From positions 344,501-408,500 of the forward strand of contig JAHBTU010000002.1 in the NCBI GenBank assembly GCA_019638455.1: DNA of 64,000 nucleotides, read 5' to 3'. The notes under the pieces were generated by a model. That model was not told where the DNA came from and ran no database searches. It was given only the letters and a program-made list of their open reading frames with translations. Positions 54,843-63,777 of the stretch are shown here, in pieces. A program made the translations under genes and the position numbers. This stretch comes from Saprospiraceae bacterium (lineage in GTDB: Bacteria > Bacteroidota > Bacteroidia > Chitinophagales > Saprospiraceae). The stretch's first letter is position 1. The number at the start of each line of letters is the position of its first letter.

Positions 54843-57500
54843 ATGACTTCCCGCGACATCCGCCGCCAATTCCTCGACTTTTTCGCTTCCAAAGAGCATA
54901 AAATCATCCCCTCCGCGCCCATCGTGGCCAAGAGCGACCCCACCCTGCTGTTCATCAATTCCGGCATGGCGCCGCTCAAGGATTTTTTCCTCGGCAATCA
55001 AAAACCGCCCGCGCCCCGCGTGGCCGACACCCAAAAATGCCTGCGCGTGAGCGGCAAACACAACGACCTCGAAGACGTGGGTTTCGACGGCTACCACCAC
55101 ACCATGTTCGAGATGTTGGGCAACTGGTCGTTCGGCGATTATTTCAAAAAAGAAGCCATTGCGTGGTCGTGGGAATTGCTCACGGAGGTCTATAAAATTC
55201 CGAAAGACCGCCTCTACGTCTCCGTTTTTAAAGGCGACGATAAGGAAAAACTGCCCTTCGACCAAGAAGCATTCGACGTGTGGAAACAATTCGTGAGCGA
55301 AGACCGCATCCTCGCTTTTGGGAAAAAAGAGAACTTCTGGGAAATGGGCGACCAAGGCCCCTGCGGCCCCTGCTCCGAAATCCATGTGGATTTGCGTCCC
55401 GAAGCTGAACGACTTAAAAAAGACGGACGCGCTCTCGTGAACGCCGACGACCCCAACGTCATCGAGATTTGGAACAACGTGTTCATGGAGTTCAACCGCA
55501 AAGCCGACGGCTCGCTGGAAGAACTGCCCGCCAAATCCGTTGACACAGGCATGGGTTTCGAGCGCCTCTGCCGCGCCGTGCAGGGCGTCGCTTCCAACTA
55601 CGATACCGATTTGTGGAAACCGCTTTTCCATTTTCTGGAAAAAGCGACTGGCCATCGCTACGAAGGCACTTATCCCGGAATTAACCCTGAATGGCTCAAA
55701 AGCGACGTGGCCCTGCGCGTCGTGGCCGACCACCTGCGGGCGGTGAGTTTCACCATTGCCGATGGCGAACTGCCGAGCAACACCGGCGCGGGCTACGTCA
55801 TCCGTCGCATCCTGCGACGCGCCGTGCGCTACTATTACTCTTTCCTCAATCAAAAAGACCCCGTGATGTATCGTATGGTGCCGATTTTGGCGGAGGAGTT
55901 TCGCGATGTTTTCCCCGAACTGAAAGCGCAGGTTGACTTCGTGTCGCGGGTGGTGTTGGAAGAAGAAAAAGGCTTTTTGCGGACGCTTGAGTCGGGCTTG
56001 AAACGCATCGAAAGCCTCGACCCCAGCCCCTCTCCAAAAGGAGAGAGGGGCATATCCGGTCAGCAAGCCTTCGAATTGTTCGACACCTACGGTTTCCCTT
56101 TCGACCTCACCCAATTGCTCGCCCGCGAAAAAGGCTGGACGGTTGACGAGGAAGGTTTCAGAGCCGCTTTGCAGGAACAAAAAGAACGCTCGCGCAAAGA
56201 TGCCGCCAAACAGGTGGGCGACTGGACAGTGTTGCGCGATATCAACCAGTTTGAGTTTGTGGGTTATGACCAACTCGAAGTGGACGATGCAAAAGTCGTC
56301 AAGCACCGCACGGTCATGCTCAAAGGCCAGCCGCAGTATCAAATCGTGCTAAACAAAACGCCTTTTTACCCAGAAGGCGGCGGTCAGGTGGGCGACACGG
56401 GCTACATGACCTTCGGCCCCAACGAGAAAATCCGCGTGCTCGACACCAAAAAAGAGAACGACCTCGTCATCCACATTGTGGACCGACTGCCGGAATTCGT
56501 GATGGACCGCACGGTGGAATGCACGGTGGACGGCTGGAAACGCCGCCTCACAGAGAACAACCACTCGGCCACGCACCTGCTCCATGCCGCGCTGCGCAAA
56601 GTGCTCGGCACGCACGTCCAGCAGAAAGGCTCTTACCTCGACCACGAGACTTTGCGCTTTGATTTTCAACACTTTCAAAAAATGACCGACGAGGAAATCG
56701 CCCGCGTGGAGCGCATTGTGAATGAAAAAATCCGCGAGAACATCGCCCTCGAAGAAGCCCGAAAACTGCCCATCGAAGAAGCCAAAAAGGCTGGCGCGAT
56801 GATGCTCTTCGGAGAAAAATATGGCGAGACGGTGCGCATGATTACGTTTGACCCGGCCTTCTCCCGCGAACTCTGCGGCGGCTGCCATGTGCAGCGCACG
56901 GGTCAAATCGGCTTTTTCAAAATCACCGCCGAAAGCGCCGTCGCCGCCGGGGTGCGCCGCGTGGAAGCCGTGACGGCTGCCGGAGCGGAGGCATTTATCG
57001 AACAAAAATTGGAGCGCTTGGAAGTCTATGACTCGGCGTTCAAAAACCCGAAAGACCCCTCGAAGGCCGTTCTCGATTTGCAGGAGGAAAACAAACGCTT
57101 GCAAAAAGAAATCGAACGCTTCGTGCAGGAGCAGGCGAACAGTCTCCGTGACAGCCTCCGCTCCAAAGTTGTGGTGCTGAATGGCATTCGGCACATCGCA
57201 GCCGTACTCCCGCTCAGCGATGCCAACGCCGTGAAAACGCTCGCCTACGAACTCGACCGCGAACTCGGAAACGCCGTCATCGCATTCGGCTCCGTCGCCA
57301 ACGACAAGCCGCTGCTGACCGTCAAAATCAGCGACTACTTGGTGAAAGAGAAAGGTTTGAACGCAGGCACCATCGTCCGCGAACTCGCCCAAAAGCATCT
57401 TAACGGCGGCGGCGGCGGACAGGCGTTTTTTGCTACGGCTGGAGGCAGCGATGCGAGTGGACTGGAGGAAGCGGTGAAAGCGGTGAAGGGGTATTTGTAG
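54843..57500 (+). CDS. alaS: Alanyl-tRNA synthetase
   Basis: 885 residues. The class II core opens with MTSRDIRRQFLDFFASKEHK, and KCLRVSGKHNDLEDVGFDGY carries motif 2-type residues; GDQGPCGPCSEIH and GMGFERLCRAVQG follow. The editing domain has the zinc site NNHSATHLLHAAL and CGGCHVQRTG. The C-terminal coiled coil and DHHA1 domain end the protein (GGGGGQAFFATAGG). A short insertion, SLDPSPSPKGERGISGQQ at about residue 390-407, is encoded by a palindrome. It charges tRNA-Ala and edits mischarged tRNA. An open frame of 437-505 codons on the other strand is a shadow. Confidence 0.98.
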   Translation: MTSRDIRRQFLDFFASKEHKIIPSAPIVAKSDPTLLFINSGMAPLKDFFLGNQKPPAPRVADTQKCLRVSGKHNDLEDVGFDGYHHTMFEMLGNWSFGDYFKKEAIAWSWELLTEVYKIPKDRLYVSVFKGDDKEKLPFDQEAFDVWKQFVSEDRILAFGKKENFWEMGDQGPCGPCSEIHVDLRPEAERLKKDGRALVNADDPNVIEIWNNVFMEFNRKADGSLEELPAKSVDTGMGFERLCRAVQGVASNYDTDLWKPLFHFLEKATGHRYEGTYPGINPEWLKSDVALRVVADHLRAVSFTIADGELPSNTGAGYVIRRILRRAVRYYYSFLNQKDPVMYRMVPILAEEFRDVFPELKAQVDFVSRVVLEEEKGFLRTLESGLKRIESLDPSPSPKGERGISGQQAFELFDTYGFPFDLTQLLAREKGWTVDEEGFRAALQEQKERSRKDAAKQVGDWTVLRDINQFEFVGYDQLEVDDAKVVKHRTVMLKGQPQYQIVLNKTPFYPEGGGQVGDTGYMTFGPNEKIRVLDTKKENDLVIHIVDRLPEFVMDRTVECTVDGWKRRLTENNHSATHLLHAALRKVLGTHVQQKGSYLDHETLRFDFQHFQKMTDEEIARVERIVNEKIRENIALEEARKLPIEEAKKAGAMMLFGEKYGETVRMITFDPAFSRELCGGCHVQRTGQIGFFKITAESAVAAGVRRVEAVTAAGAEAFIEQKLERLEVYDSAFKNPKDPSKAVLDLQEENKRLQKEIERFVQEQANSLRDSLRSKVVVLNGIRHIAAVLPLSDANAVKTLAYELDRELGNAVIAFGSVANDKPLLTVKISDYLVKEKGLNAGTIVRELAQKHLNGGGGGQAFFATAGGSDASGLEEAVKAVKGYL
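56026..56051. repeat. REP-like palindrome inside alaS
   Basis: GCCCCTCTCC-AAAA-GGAGAGAGGGGC forms a stem with a 2-base bulge. It is in frame and adds PSPSPKGER to AlaRS between conserved blocks. Confidence 0.7.
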
Positions 57501-57615
57501 GTTTTTTTGGGGGGGCGTTGAAGTGCTCCCCAAAAACTGGACAACAGATTGCCCTTCGCCGGGCAGCCCGAACAAAGTGTTGTTGGTGGAATGCCAACAA
57601 CGACAAACAATTTGA

Positions 57616-58347
57616 TTACGAAAGGGTAGGGTTGACGCGAGCACCTTCTGGCAAAAAATCACTCAGCGCCGTGATGCCCAGCGCTCGCTCAAATTCTGCA
57701 TCCACCGACGCTCGAACGACCGTCTGCAACTCGGAATACGGATGTCGAAACTCCAACGATACTGCATGGAGCAACATACGTTTCATGCCAAATACTTCCC
57801 GAAAATAGGTATTCTGCTTCACATCGCCGTGGCGCGTGTCGCCGATGACCGGGTAGTTGAGGTGAGCAAAATGTTTCCTGATTTGGTGTCGGCGTCCCGT
57901 TTCCAATTGTGCCTCCATCAGCGAAAAACGCGCTGTTTTGTAGCGCAGTCCTATGGGGGCATCTATCTCCGACATGCCAAGCCGCATGAAGTGGGTCACT
58001 GCCGGAAGCCTGCCCTTGCCACTATCGGGGTCGTCTAGGGCGTAGTCAATTGTTCCGTTTTCGGGTGGCCAGCCGCGCACTATCGCCAGATATTTTTTGG
58101 TGACCGACTTATCCATCATTTGCTCTCCCAAACACCCCGCCGCTTCTGACGTTTTCCCAAAAATCAACACCCCGGAGGTAGCCCTATCCAGACGATGCAC
58201 GGGAAATATGCGCAGTCCGAGTTGGTCGCGCAGCAGCTGCACCACGAACACCGTGTCCTCGCTGATGCGTGTGCGGTGCATGAGCAAGCCCGGTGGTTTG
58301 TTGATGGCCACAAAATGCTCGTCGGAATAAAGAATGGGGAAGGACAT
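57616..58347 (-). CDS. truC: RluA-family pseudouridine synthase, TruC-like
   Basis: 243 residues. No S4 domain. The catalytic motif is HRLDRATSG with Asp54; other family blocks are NKPPGLLMHRT, KKYLAIVRGWPP, LETGRRHQIRKHFAHL and PVIGDTRHGD. The order NKPxGLxxHR then KxYLAxVRG without an S4 domain fits TruC, which modifies U65 of tRNA, better than RluA or RluC. It has no same-strand neighbour in an operon except the hydrolase gene ending 19 bp upstream. Confidence 0.92.
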   Translation of the reverse strand: MSFPILYSDEHFVAINKPPGLLMHRTRISEDTVFVVQLLRDQLGLRIFPVHRLDRATSGVLIFGKTSEAAGCLGEQMMDKSVTKKYLAIVRGWPPENGTIDYALDDPDSGKGRLPAVTHFMRLGMSEIDAPIGLRYKTARFSLMEAQLETGRRHQIRKHFAHLNYPVIGDTRHGDVKQNTYFREVFGMKRMLLHAVSLEFRHPYSELQTVVRASVDAEFERALGITALSDFLPEGARVNPTLS

Positions 58348-58366
58348 GGCGCGAAGATACGAAGCG

Positions 58367-59194
58367 TCAGGCCCGCATTCGCGTCGCCTCTTCTATTTCG
58401 GCGTGGAGTATATCGTAGAGCAAATCGTGGTAGAGCGGAAAGTCGGGCAAATTGTTGTGACCTGCCCCGCTGATGGGGTGCAGGGTGATTTGTTCCGGCA
58501 CAAGGGCTTTGAGCATCTCGCTCTGACGGAACGGGATGAGCCGGTCTTTCACCCCATGCAGTATATGGATGGGACATTGAACCTTCTTGATGAAACGGTC
58601 GGTTCGGATATGATAGCGCAGCAGCCAACGAATCGGCAGAATAAACCCGTAGCGTGATATGTGGTAGAGAAACGAATAATAAGGGCAATCAAGAATGAGA
58701 ATGTGCGGTTGATTCCAAGAAGCGATGCGAGCGGCCAACCCGCTTCCGAGCGAACGCCCGTACAACACGATGCGCTCCTCGCCATACTCGCGAGCCAGCC
58801 ATTTGTACACCTGCTGCAAATCGGCATATAGTATTTGTTCCGTGCGTCGGCCCTTGCTTTTGCCAAACCCCCGATAGTCGAGAATGAAAAAATCGTAGCC
58901 CTTGCCCACAAAGTCCTTTGCGAACTTGCCCCAGCCCTTGATGCTGCGCGAGTTGCCCTTGATATAAAAAACCACCCCCTTGCTATTGGGCACGCGAAAA
59001 TGAAGCGCGTTCACCACACCGCCGTCCTCCATGTCGAAATTGACCTCAGTGAATGGAAAGGGGTATTGGTAAGAAAACCACTTGGGCAGCCGTTCGGGGC
59101 GAAAAAAGAACAAATCTTGCGCGAAGTAAAACACCACGCACAGACCGACGTACACCACGCCCAACCAAGAGAGTATGCTTATCCAGAACGCCAT
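58367..59194 (-). CDS. Membrane-anchored alpha/beta hydrolase
   Basis: 275 residues from ATG 59194, chosen because it begins a hydrophobic anchor (LSWLGVVYVGLCVVFYFAQD). The nucleophile is in GRSLGSG (Ser about residue 130). The oxyanion segment is VVFYIKGNSRSIKGW and FFILDYRGFGKSKG follows. The catalytic Asp is probably in HGVKDRLIPF and the His in SGAGHNNL. This is the ABHD13/ABHD17-like group, which acts on acylated proteins or lipids. The stop is 19 bp before the truC start, so the two form a short operon. Confidence 0.88.
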   Translation of the reverse strand: MAFWISILSWLGVVYVGLCVVFYFAQDLFFFRPERLPKWFSYQYPFPFTEVNFDMEDGGVVNALHFRVPNSKGVVFYIKGNSRSIKGWGKFAKDFVGKGYDFFILDYRGFGKSKGRRTEQILYADLQQVYKWLAREYGEERIVLYGRSLGSGLAARIASWNQPHILILDCPYYSFLYHISRYGFILPIRWLLRYHIRTDRFIKKVQCPIHILHGVKDRLIPFRQSEMLKALVPEQITLHPISGAGHNNLPDFPLYHDLLYDILHAEIEEATRMRA

Positions 59195-59369
59195 GAGGTC
59201 TTCGTTTGCGCGAATGTAACGGCCTTCAGGTGATGTGACCAAAATTTGGGCGCCGACTTTTTTGGCAAACACTCGCTGTTAATCTTTGGCTAATCCCAAC
59301 CGACGTGTGGTAGCCTTGCGTCTGTTTCATCGTTTATAGCCCGAACCATACCACAACGCACTTTCATCT

Positions 59370-60098
59370 ATGCTTAAAAAATCACTCTTGCTCGTCATCG
59401 CCCTCCTGACCCTCCAACTTGGCAATGCCCAATTGGATGGGTTAATCAAAAAAACCGAAAAAGCCCTCAAAGGGGGCGGGCTTTCCCAAGAAGAAGCCGG
59501 AAACGGCCTAAAAGAAGCGCTCAACGCTGGCATAAGCGAAGCAGTGGACTTCCTTTCCGCCAAAGACGGCTACCTTAAAAGCCCGTACAAAATACTCGTC
59601 CCGGAAGAAGCCCAAGTGGTGGTGGACAAGCTCAAGACCGTGCCAGGCTTCACCAACATCGAAGCGGACCTGACAGAGCGCATGAACCGCGCCGCCGAGG
59701 ATGCCGCCACCAAGGCAAAACCTATTTTCATGTCCGCCATCAAGAAAATGACTTTTCAGGACGCGCTCAACATCCTCATGGGCAATCAGGACGCAGCCAC
59801 CCGATATTTGGAAAAAACAACCAGCACCCAGCTCTACACGGAGTTTTTGCCCGTCATTCAAAGCTCGCTGGACAAAGTGAACGCACGCGAATACTGGCGC
59901 AACGCCGTCACGGCCTACAACAAACTTCCACTTGTCACCAAGACCAACCCAGAGCTGGACGACCACGTCACCAAGAAAGCGTTGGTCGGAATGTTCAGCC
60001 TTGTCGAGAAAAAGGAAAAAGGCATTCGCACCGATGTCGGACAGCGCAACAGCCCCTTGTTGAAAAAAGTCTTTGCCGAGCAAGACAAGAAAAAATAG
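59370..60098 (+). CDS. DUF4197 exported protein
   Basis: 242 residues. Signal peptide ending QLGNAQ. The DUF4197 pattern is clear: EEAGNGLKEALNAGISEAVD, FLSAKDGYLKSPYKILVPEE, MNRAAEDAATKAKPIFMSAI and MTFQDALNILMGNQDAATRY with LEKTTSTQLY. The mature protein is helical and probably periplasmic. Family function is unknown. A strong terminator follows. Confidence 0.93.
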   Translation: MLKKSLLLVIALLTLQLGNAQLDGLIKKTEKALKGGGLSQEEAGNGLKEALNAGISEAVDFLSAKDGYLKSPYKILVPEEAQVVVDKLKTVPGFTNIEADLTERMNRAAEDAATKAKPIFMSAIKKMTFQDALNILMGNQDAATRYLEKTTSTQLYTEFLPVIQSSLDKVNAREYWRNAVTAYNKLPLVTKTNPELDDHVTKKALVGMFSLVEKKEKGIRTDVGQRNSPLLKKVFAEQDKKK

Positions 60099-60138
60099 CA
60101 GGGAAATGCCCCGCGCGACTACCTGTTTTTTAAACACA

Positions 60139-60175
60139 GAAAGCCGCAAGAGTTGGGGACACTCTTGCGGCTTTC
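60139..60175. terminator. Strong terminator after the DUF4197 gene
   Basis: A perfect 15-bp stem (60139-60153 with 60161-60175) with a 7-base loop. T-runs are limited (CGCCTTT on the + side, TGTGTTTAAAAAACAGG on the - side), so it may act in both directions between convergent genes. Confidence 0.8.
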
Positions 60176-60202
60176 GCCTTTAAACCAATGGAAATCAAAT
60201 AA

Positions 60203-60412
60203 TTATTTGGGGAAATCAAGAATGAAATTGCGATTGTAGAGCAACAAAAGCAGCGCCACGAAGAAAAACAGACCCATAAAGAGGTAGAGTATGCAGTAGC
60301 CCTTGCCGCGAGAGTTTTGGATGTTGTCCATGTCAATTATCCGTATTGTGGTGATGCAAAAAAGTCCGGCAAAAATATAAAGCCTGCCCAACAATCCACT
60401 TGACAGCCCCAT
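60203..60412 (-). CDS. Small two-span membrane protein
   Basis: 69 residues, convergent with DUF4197 across the shared terminator. Two hydrophobic spans (GLLGRLYIFAGLFCITTIRI and ILYLFMGLFFFVALLLLLYN) are joined by a polar loop DMDNIQNSRGKG. An internal ATG at 60331 would remove the first span. No family recognised; coding is supported by the terminator position and the clear membrane pattern. Confidence 0.5.
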   Translation of the reverse strand: MGLSSGLLGRLYIFAGLFCITTIRIIDMDNIQNSRGKGYCILYLFMGLFFFVALLLLLYNRNFILDFPK

Positions 60413-60506
60413 TTTTTCGCGTGTTCAGAATGTTTTTAAAAAACAAACCCTCGAAACACCAGCCGCCGAAAGCAATAAACTACCCGAACATAAACGAAAA
60501 TCGCGG

Positions 60507-60514
60507 TATCTTTG
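60507..60514 (+). promoter_or_regulatory. -7 box TATCTTTG before mutL
   Basis: TATCTTTG matches TAnnTTTG, 61 bp before the mutL ATG. No clear -33. Confidence 0.4.
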
Positions 60515-60575
60515 CCAGAAACGCGCGTCTTCCTTGAGCTGCAAACAAACAAAAACTACGGACGCGCTCCCGACC

Positions 60576-62438
60576 ATGACCGACGTTATTCAACTGTTGC
60601 CGGATAATGTGGCCAATCAAATTGCCGCCGGAGAAGTGGTGCAACGCCCATCCTCAGTGGTGAAAGAGTTGATGGAAAATGCCATTGACGCAGGCGCCAC
60701 TCAAATAAAACTCATCGTACGCGACGCGGGAAAAAACCTCATTCAGGTAATTGACAATGGCTGCGGAATGTCGGAAACCGATGCCCGCATGAGCTTCGAG
60801 CGCCACGCCACTTCCAAAATCAGAGAAGCCAAAGACTTGTTTGCCATCAATACGATGGGTTTCAGAGGAGAAGCATTGGCTTCTATCGCTGCCGTTGCGC
60901 AAGTGGAAATGCGCACCCGCCGCGCCACCGACGAATTGGGCGTACGCCTCGTGGTGGAGAGCTCCTCCGTGAAAACACAGGAGGCCTGCCAATGCCCTCC
61001 CGGAACAAGTATCTCGGTTAAAAACTTGTTTTTCAACGTCCCAGCTCGCCGCAACTTCCTGAAGAGCGACCCCGTGGAAATGCGCCACATCCTCGACGAA
61101 TTTCAACGGGTGGCAATGGCCAACCCCGACCTCTTCTTTTCCCTGCACCACAACGACCAAGAGATTTTTCACCTCCCGCCCGGCAACTTGCGCCAGCGCG
61201 TGGTCAAGATTTTTGGCGAAATCGTCAACAAAAAACTCGTGCCCGTGCAGCAGGAAACCGACATCTTGAAAATAAGCGGCTTCGTAGGCAAACCAGACTA
61301 TTTCAAAAAGGCGCGGGGCGAGCAGCTCTTTTTCGTCAATAAAAGATTCATCAAAAGCAACTACCTCCACCATGCCGTGGCAAGCGCCTACGAGGATTTG
61401 CTGCCCTCCGATACCTTCCCACTCTATGTCCTTTTTCTCGACATTGACCCGATGCGCATTGACATCAACGTGCATCCCACCAAACAGGAAATCAAATTCG
61501 ACGACGAAAAATTAGTCTATAACTACCTGAAAGTCAGCGTCCGCCACGCGCTGGGCAGCCACAACGTCACCCCGACGCTCGATTTTGAACAGGAGCCTGC
61601 TTTTCAAGCCACGCCCACACGCATCCCCTCCTTGCGACCCGAAGCGGAGCGCCCAGCTTCGGTGGGCGAATACCGCCCCCGCCGCGACAACGACCCCCGA
61701 CACGACGACAACCTGCGCCACTGGCAGCGCCTCTACGAAGGATTGGAGACAGTAGAAAAAAATGCCCCCGCTACGGAAAATAGCGATGTTGAGACGGCGT
61801 CCGCACTCAATTTTGAAATCAGAAGTAGTGCCGAGAACTTTACCATGGACGACGATGCCGGCTCTTTCTCAAAAGGCCAAAAAGAGCCGTATCAGATTCA
61901 CGGGCAATACATCGTGAGCCACCTCAAATCGGGTTTTTTGCTCATTGACCAACAAGCAGCCAGCGAACGCATTCTCTACGAACGATACCTGGATGCCTTG
62001 GGCAACCAGCCCGTCGCCACACAGAAAATGCTGTTCCCCAAAACGCTGGAACTACCCGCCGCCGACGCAGCCCTGCTGTGCGACATCCTCGACGAAGTGA
62101 ACCGGCTGGGTTTTGAAATCGCGGCATTTGGGGGCAATGCGTTCATCATTCATGGCACTCCTGCCGACCTTAGCGGCATCTCGGAAGAATCCTTGCTGGA
62201 AAAAGTGCTGGCGCAATACAAGGACAATTTGGAACTTGAGCTCGGCACTCAGGACAATCTGGCTCGCTCAATGGCTCGCAATGCCGCCTTGAGGCGCGGC
62301 CAGCCACTTACCGTGTCGGAAATGCAAGACCTGATTGACCGCCTCTTTGCTTGCGCCGTGCCGTTCAGCAGCCCGTCGGGGCGGAGCTGTTTCATCACTT
62401 TTGAATTGGAGGAGTTGCAGAAACGGTTTGGCGGGTGA
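60576..62438 (+). CDS. mutL: DNA mismatch repair endonuclease MutL
   Basis: 620 residues from ATG 60576; a TTG at 60534 would add 14 non-conserved residues. The N-terminal GHKL ATPase shows IQLLPDNVANQIAAGEVVQR, VKELMENAIDAGATQI, VIDNGCGM, and TMGFRGEALASIAAV. A linker at about 340-440 is polar and variable. The C-terminal dimerisation/endonuclease domain contains LIDQQAASERILYERY at about 457-472, where the usual endonuclease motif is DQHA-x2-E-x4-E; the histidine is replaced by Gln. The protein coordinates MutS with strand removal. Loss of that His may weaken nicking, so the enzyme should be tested rather than assumed to nick. Confidence 0.97.
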   Translation: MTDVIQLLPDNVANQIAAGEVVQRPSSVVKELMENAIDAGATQIKLIVRDAGKNLIQVIDNGCGMSETDARMSFERHATSKIREAKDLFAINTMGFRGEALASIAAVAQVEMRTRRATDELGVRLVVESSSVKTQEACQCPPGTSISVKNLFFNVPARRNFLKSDPVEMRHILDEFQRVAMANPDLFFSLHHNDQEIFHLPPGNLRQRVVKIFGEIVNKKLVPVQQETDILKISGFVGKPDYFKKARGEQLFFVNKRFIKSNYLHHAVASAYEDLLPSDTFPLYVLFLDIDPMRIDINVHPTKQEIKFDDEKLVYNYLKVSVRHALGSHNVTPTLDFEQEPAFQATPTRIPSLRPEAERPASVGEYRPRRDNDPRHDDNLRHWQRLYEGLETVEKNAPATENSDVETASALNFEIRSSAENFTMDDDAGSFSKGQKEPYQIHGQYIVSHLKSGFLLIDQQAASERILYERYLDALGNQPVATQKMLFPKTLELPAADAALLCDILDEVNRLGFEIAAFGGNAFIIHGTPADLSGISEESLLEKVLAQYKDNLELELGTQDNLARSMARNAALRRGQPLTVSEMQDLIDRLFACAVPFSSPSGRSCFITFELEELQKRFGG

Positions 62439-62460
62439 GTGGCTTTCCAAGCCTATTGAG

Positions 62461-62673
62461 TCATTCTTCCTTCGGCAATTCAAAATCGAACAACTCCTTT
62501 GGATGTACTTCCAACGCTTGGGCAATCTTGAAAACTTGACTAAGCCCGGCATTGATGATGCCTCGCTCCATTCGACTTATCTGACTAAGTTCGGAGTCGG
62601 CCTTCCAGGCCAACGCCTCTTGCGAGAGGCCTTGAGATTCTCTCAACGCCTCATTCTCTTGCCAAAAGCTTTA
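62461..62673 (-). pseudogene. XRE-family regulator, frameshifted and split by an IS
   Basis: Read on the minus strand, LRESQGLSQEALAWKADSEL, SQISRMERGIINAGLSQVFK and IAQALEVHPKELFDFELPKE are an almost complete HTH_3/XRE domain. The start is missing in this frame: the upstream part FGKRMRR is in another frame, one base off, and a TGA stop follows. Upstream of that the IS begins at 62674. Beyond the IS (63579 upward, minus strand) the frame continues briefly as LAESLKLKRDK before any start codon. The gene is therefore broken at least twice. Confidence 0.8.
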
Positions 62674-63576
62674 GACCATGTTCAAAAATTATTTGTTTTA
62701 AAAAACAAGGGAATCGGTGCGTAATTTTGAGTTGACCAAAACTTAAAAATTATGCAAACCCAGTTCACTGAGTTGACCGATTCCCAATGGGAAGTTCTGA
62801 AAGAAGTTTTGCCCTGCCAAAGGAAACGCAAACATAATTTGCGAGCCGTCGTGAACGGCATTTTGTACCTGCACCGGACAGGTGGCCAGTGGCGCAACCT
62901 GCCCGCTGTTTTTCCGCCTTGGAAGAGCGTGTACTATTATTTTCATCGGTGGTCGCGCCAGGGTGTTTGGCAAACGGTGAACGACTGGGTGGCCGAACTG
63001 GAGCGGCTTTTTTGGGGCAAGGAGGTCAGCGCAAGCCTTGTCTGCATTGACAGCCAATCTGTTAAGGCAGCGCCTTTTGTCCACGAAGAAAGGGGCGTTG
63101 ACGGCAACAAGAAAGTGAACGGACGCAAGCGGCACATCCTGGTGGACACTTTGGGTCTCGTCATTGGTGTGGTGGTCAGTGCCGCCAACAAGCCCGACGG
63201 TCAAATGGGCATTCAATTGTTGAAACAATGCTCGGCCCACTTTGGCCGGTTGAAAAAGATTCTGGTGGACGGGGTTTACGCCGGCGCTTTCAGCGAGTTT
63301 GCCGCCTCCGAACTCGGCGTGGAGGTGGAGATATCTTCACGTCCGCCAACCTCCAAGGGCTTTGTGCCCATCAAAAAACGCTGGGTCAACGAACGGACTT
63401 TCGGCTGGTTCAATTTCTTCCGACGATTGGATAAAGACCATGAAAAAACAACAAAAAGTTCGGAATCCATGATCTTGCTGGCGAACATTCAAGTGATTTT
63501 AGGGCGAATGGCCGCTTGACAAAAAGTTGTTCTGAACTAACCCCACCTCACTAACCAAAAATTTTTGAACATGGTC
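62674..63576 (+). mobile_element. IS5-family insertion sequence, 903 bp, intact
   Basis: Terminal inverted repeats: GACCATGTTCAAAAATTATT at the left and, on the other strand, GACCATGTTCAAAAATTTTT at the right. The flanking TTA at 62671-62673 and 63577-63579 is a 3-bp target duplication. One transposase gene fills it. It has inserted in the N-terminal part of the XRE gene. The near-identical ends and intact gene suggest a recent event. Confidence 0.92.
62752..63519 (+). CDS. IS5-family DDE transposase
   Basis: 255 residues, complete. DDE residues are Asp100 (VCIDSQSVKA), Asp173 (LVDGVYAG) and Glu214 (WVNERTFGWF). The N-terminal part (LTDSQWEVLKEVLP, GGQWRNLPAVFPPW) is the DUF4096-type region of the IS427/IS1031 groups. 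It carries out cut-and-paste or copy-type movement of the element. There is one unbroken frame and no programmed frameshift. Confidence 0.96.
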   Translation: MQTQFTELTDSQWEVLKEVLPCQRKRKHNLRAVVNGILYLHRTGGQWRNLPAVFPPWKSVYYYFHRWSRQGVWQTVNDWVAELERLFWGKEVSASLVCIDSQSVKAAPFVHEERGVDGNKKVNGRKRHILVDTLGLVIGVVVSAANKPDGQMGIQLLKQCSAHFGRLKKILVDGVYAGAFSEFAASELGVEVEISSRPPTSKGFVPIKKRWVNERTFGWFNFFRRLDKDHEKTTKSSESMILLANIQVILGRMAA

Positions 63577-63653
63577 TTATCTCTTTTAAGTTTCAGCGAT
63601 TCAGCAAGCCCGTCGTCGCATGAACCGCTTTGTTCATAACCACTCTGGTGCGA

Positions 63654-63757
63654 CTATAACGGTTTGCGGCTTGGCGTAGTGGCGAATTTTTAGCACAAAA
63701 GTTCAATCGAAGAACTGCACCCGCCATTACGCCAAACCGCTGTTGGTGGCAATGTTA
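63654..63757. repeat. attC-like imperfect hairpin
   Basis: CTATAACGGTTTGCGGCTTG with GCGTAGTGGCG on the left pairs imperfectly with CGCCATTACGCCAAACCGCT on the right; the central part (TTTTTAGCACAAAAGTTCAA, then TCGAAGAACTGCA) is the loop. The outer AACGG / CTGTT parts recall integron attC core sites, and bulges occur mostly on one arm. Repeats of this kind are common beside single genes in Bacteroidota. No integrase is in the window. Confidence 0.55.
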
Positions 63758-63777
63758 TTTTCTTATTGTCTGCGGTA

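Noticed and set aside
57574..57610. Hairpin GTTGTTGG/CCAACAAC after alaS as a terminator
   Set aside because: Only an 8-bp stem and no clear T-run on either side; too weak to list.
54825..57662. Two long minus-strand frames (505 and 437 codons) opposite alaS
   Set aside because: They mirror the codon pattern of alaS, match no family, and alaS is certain on the other strand.
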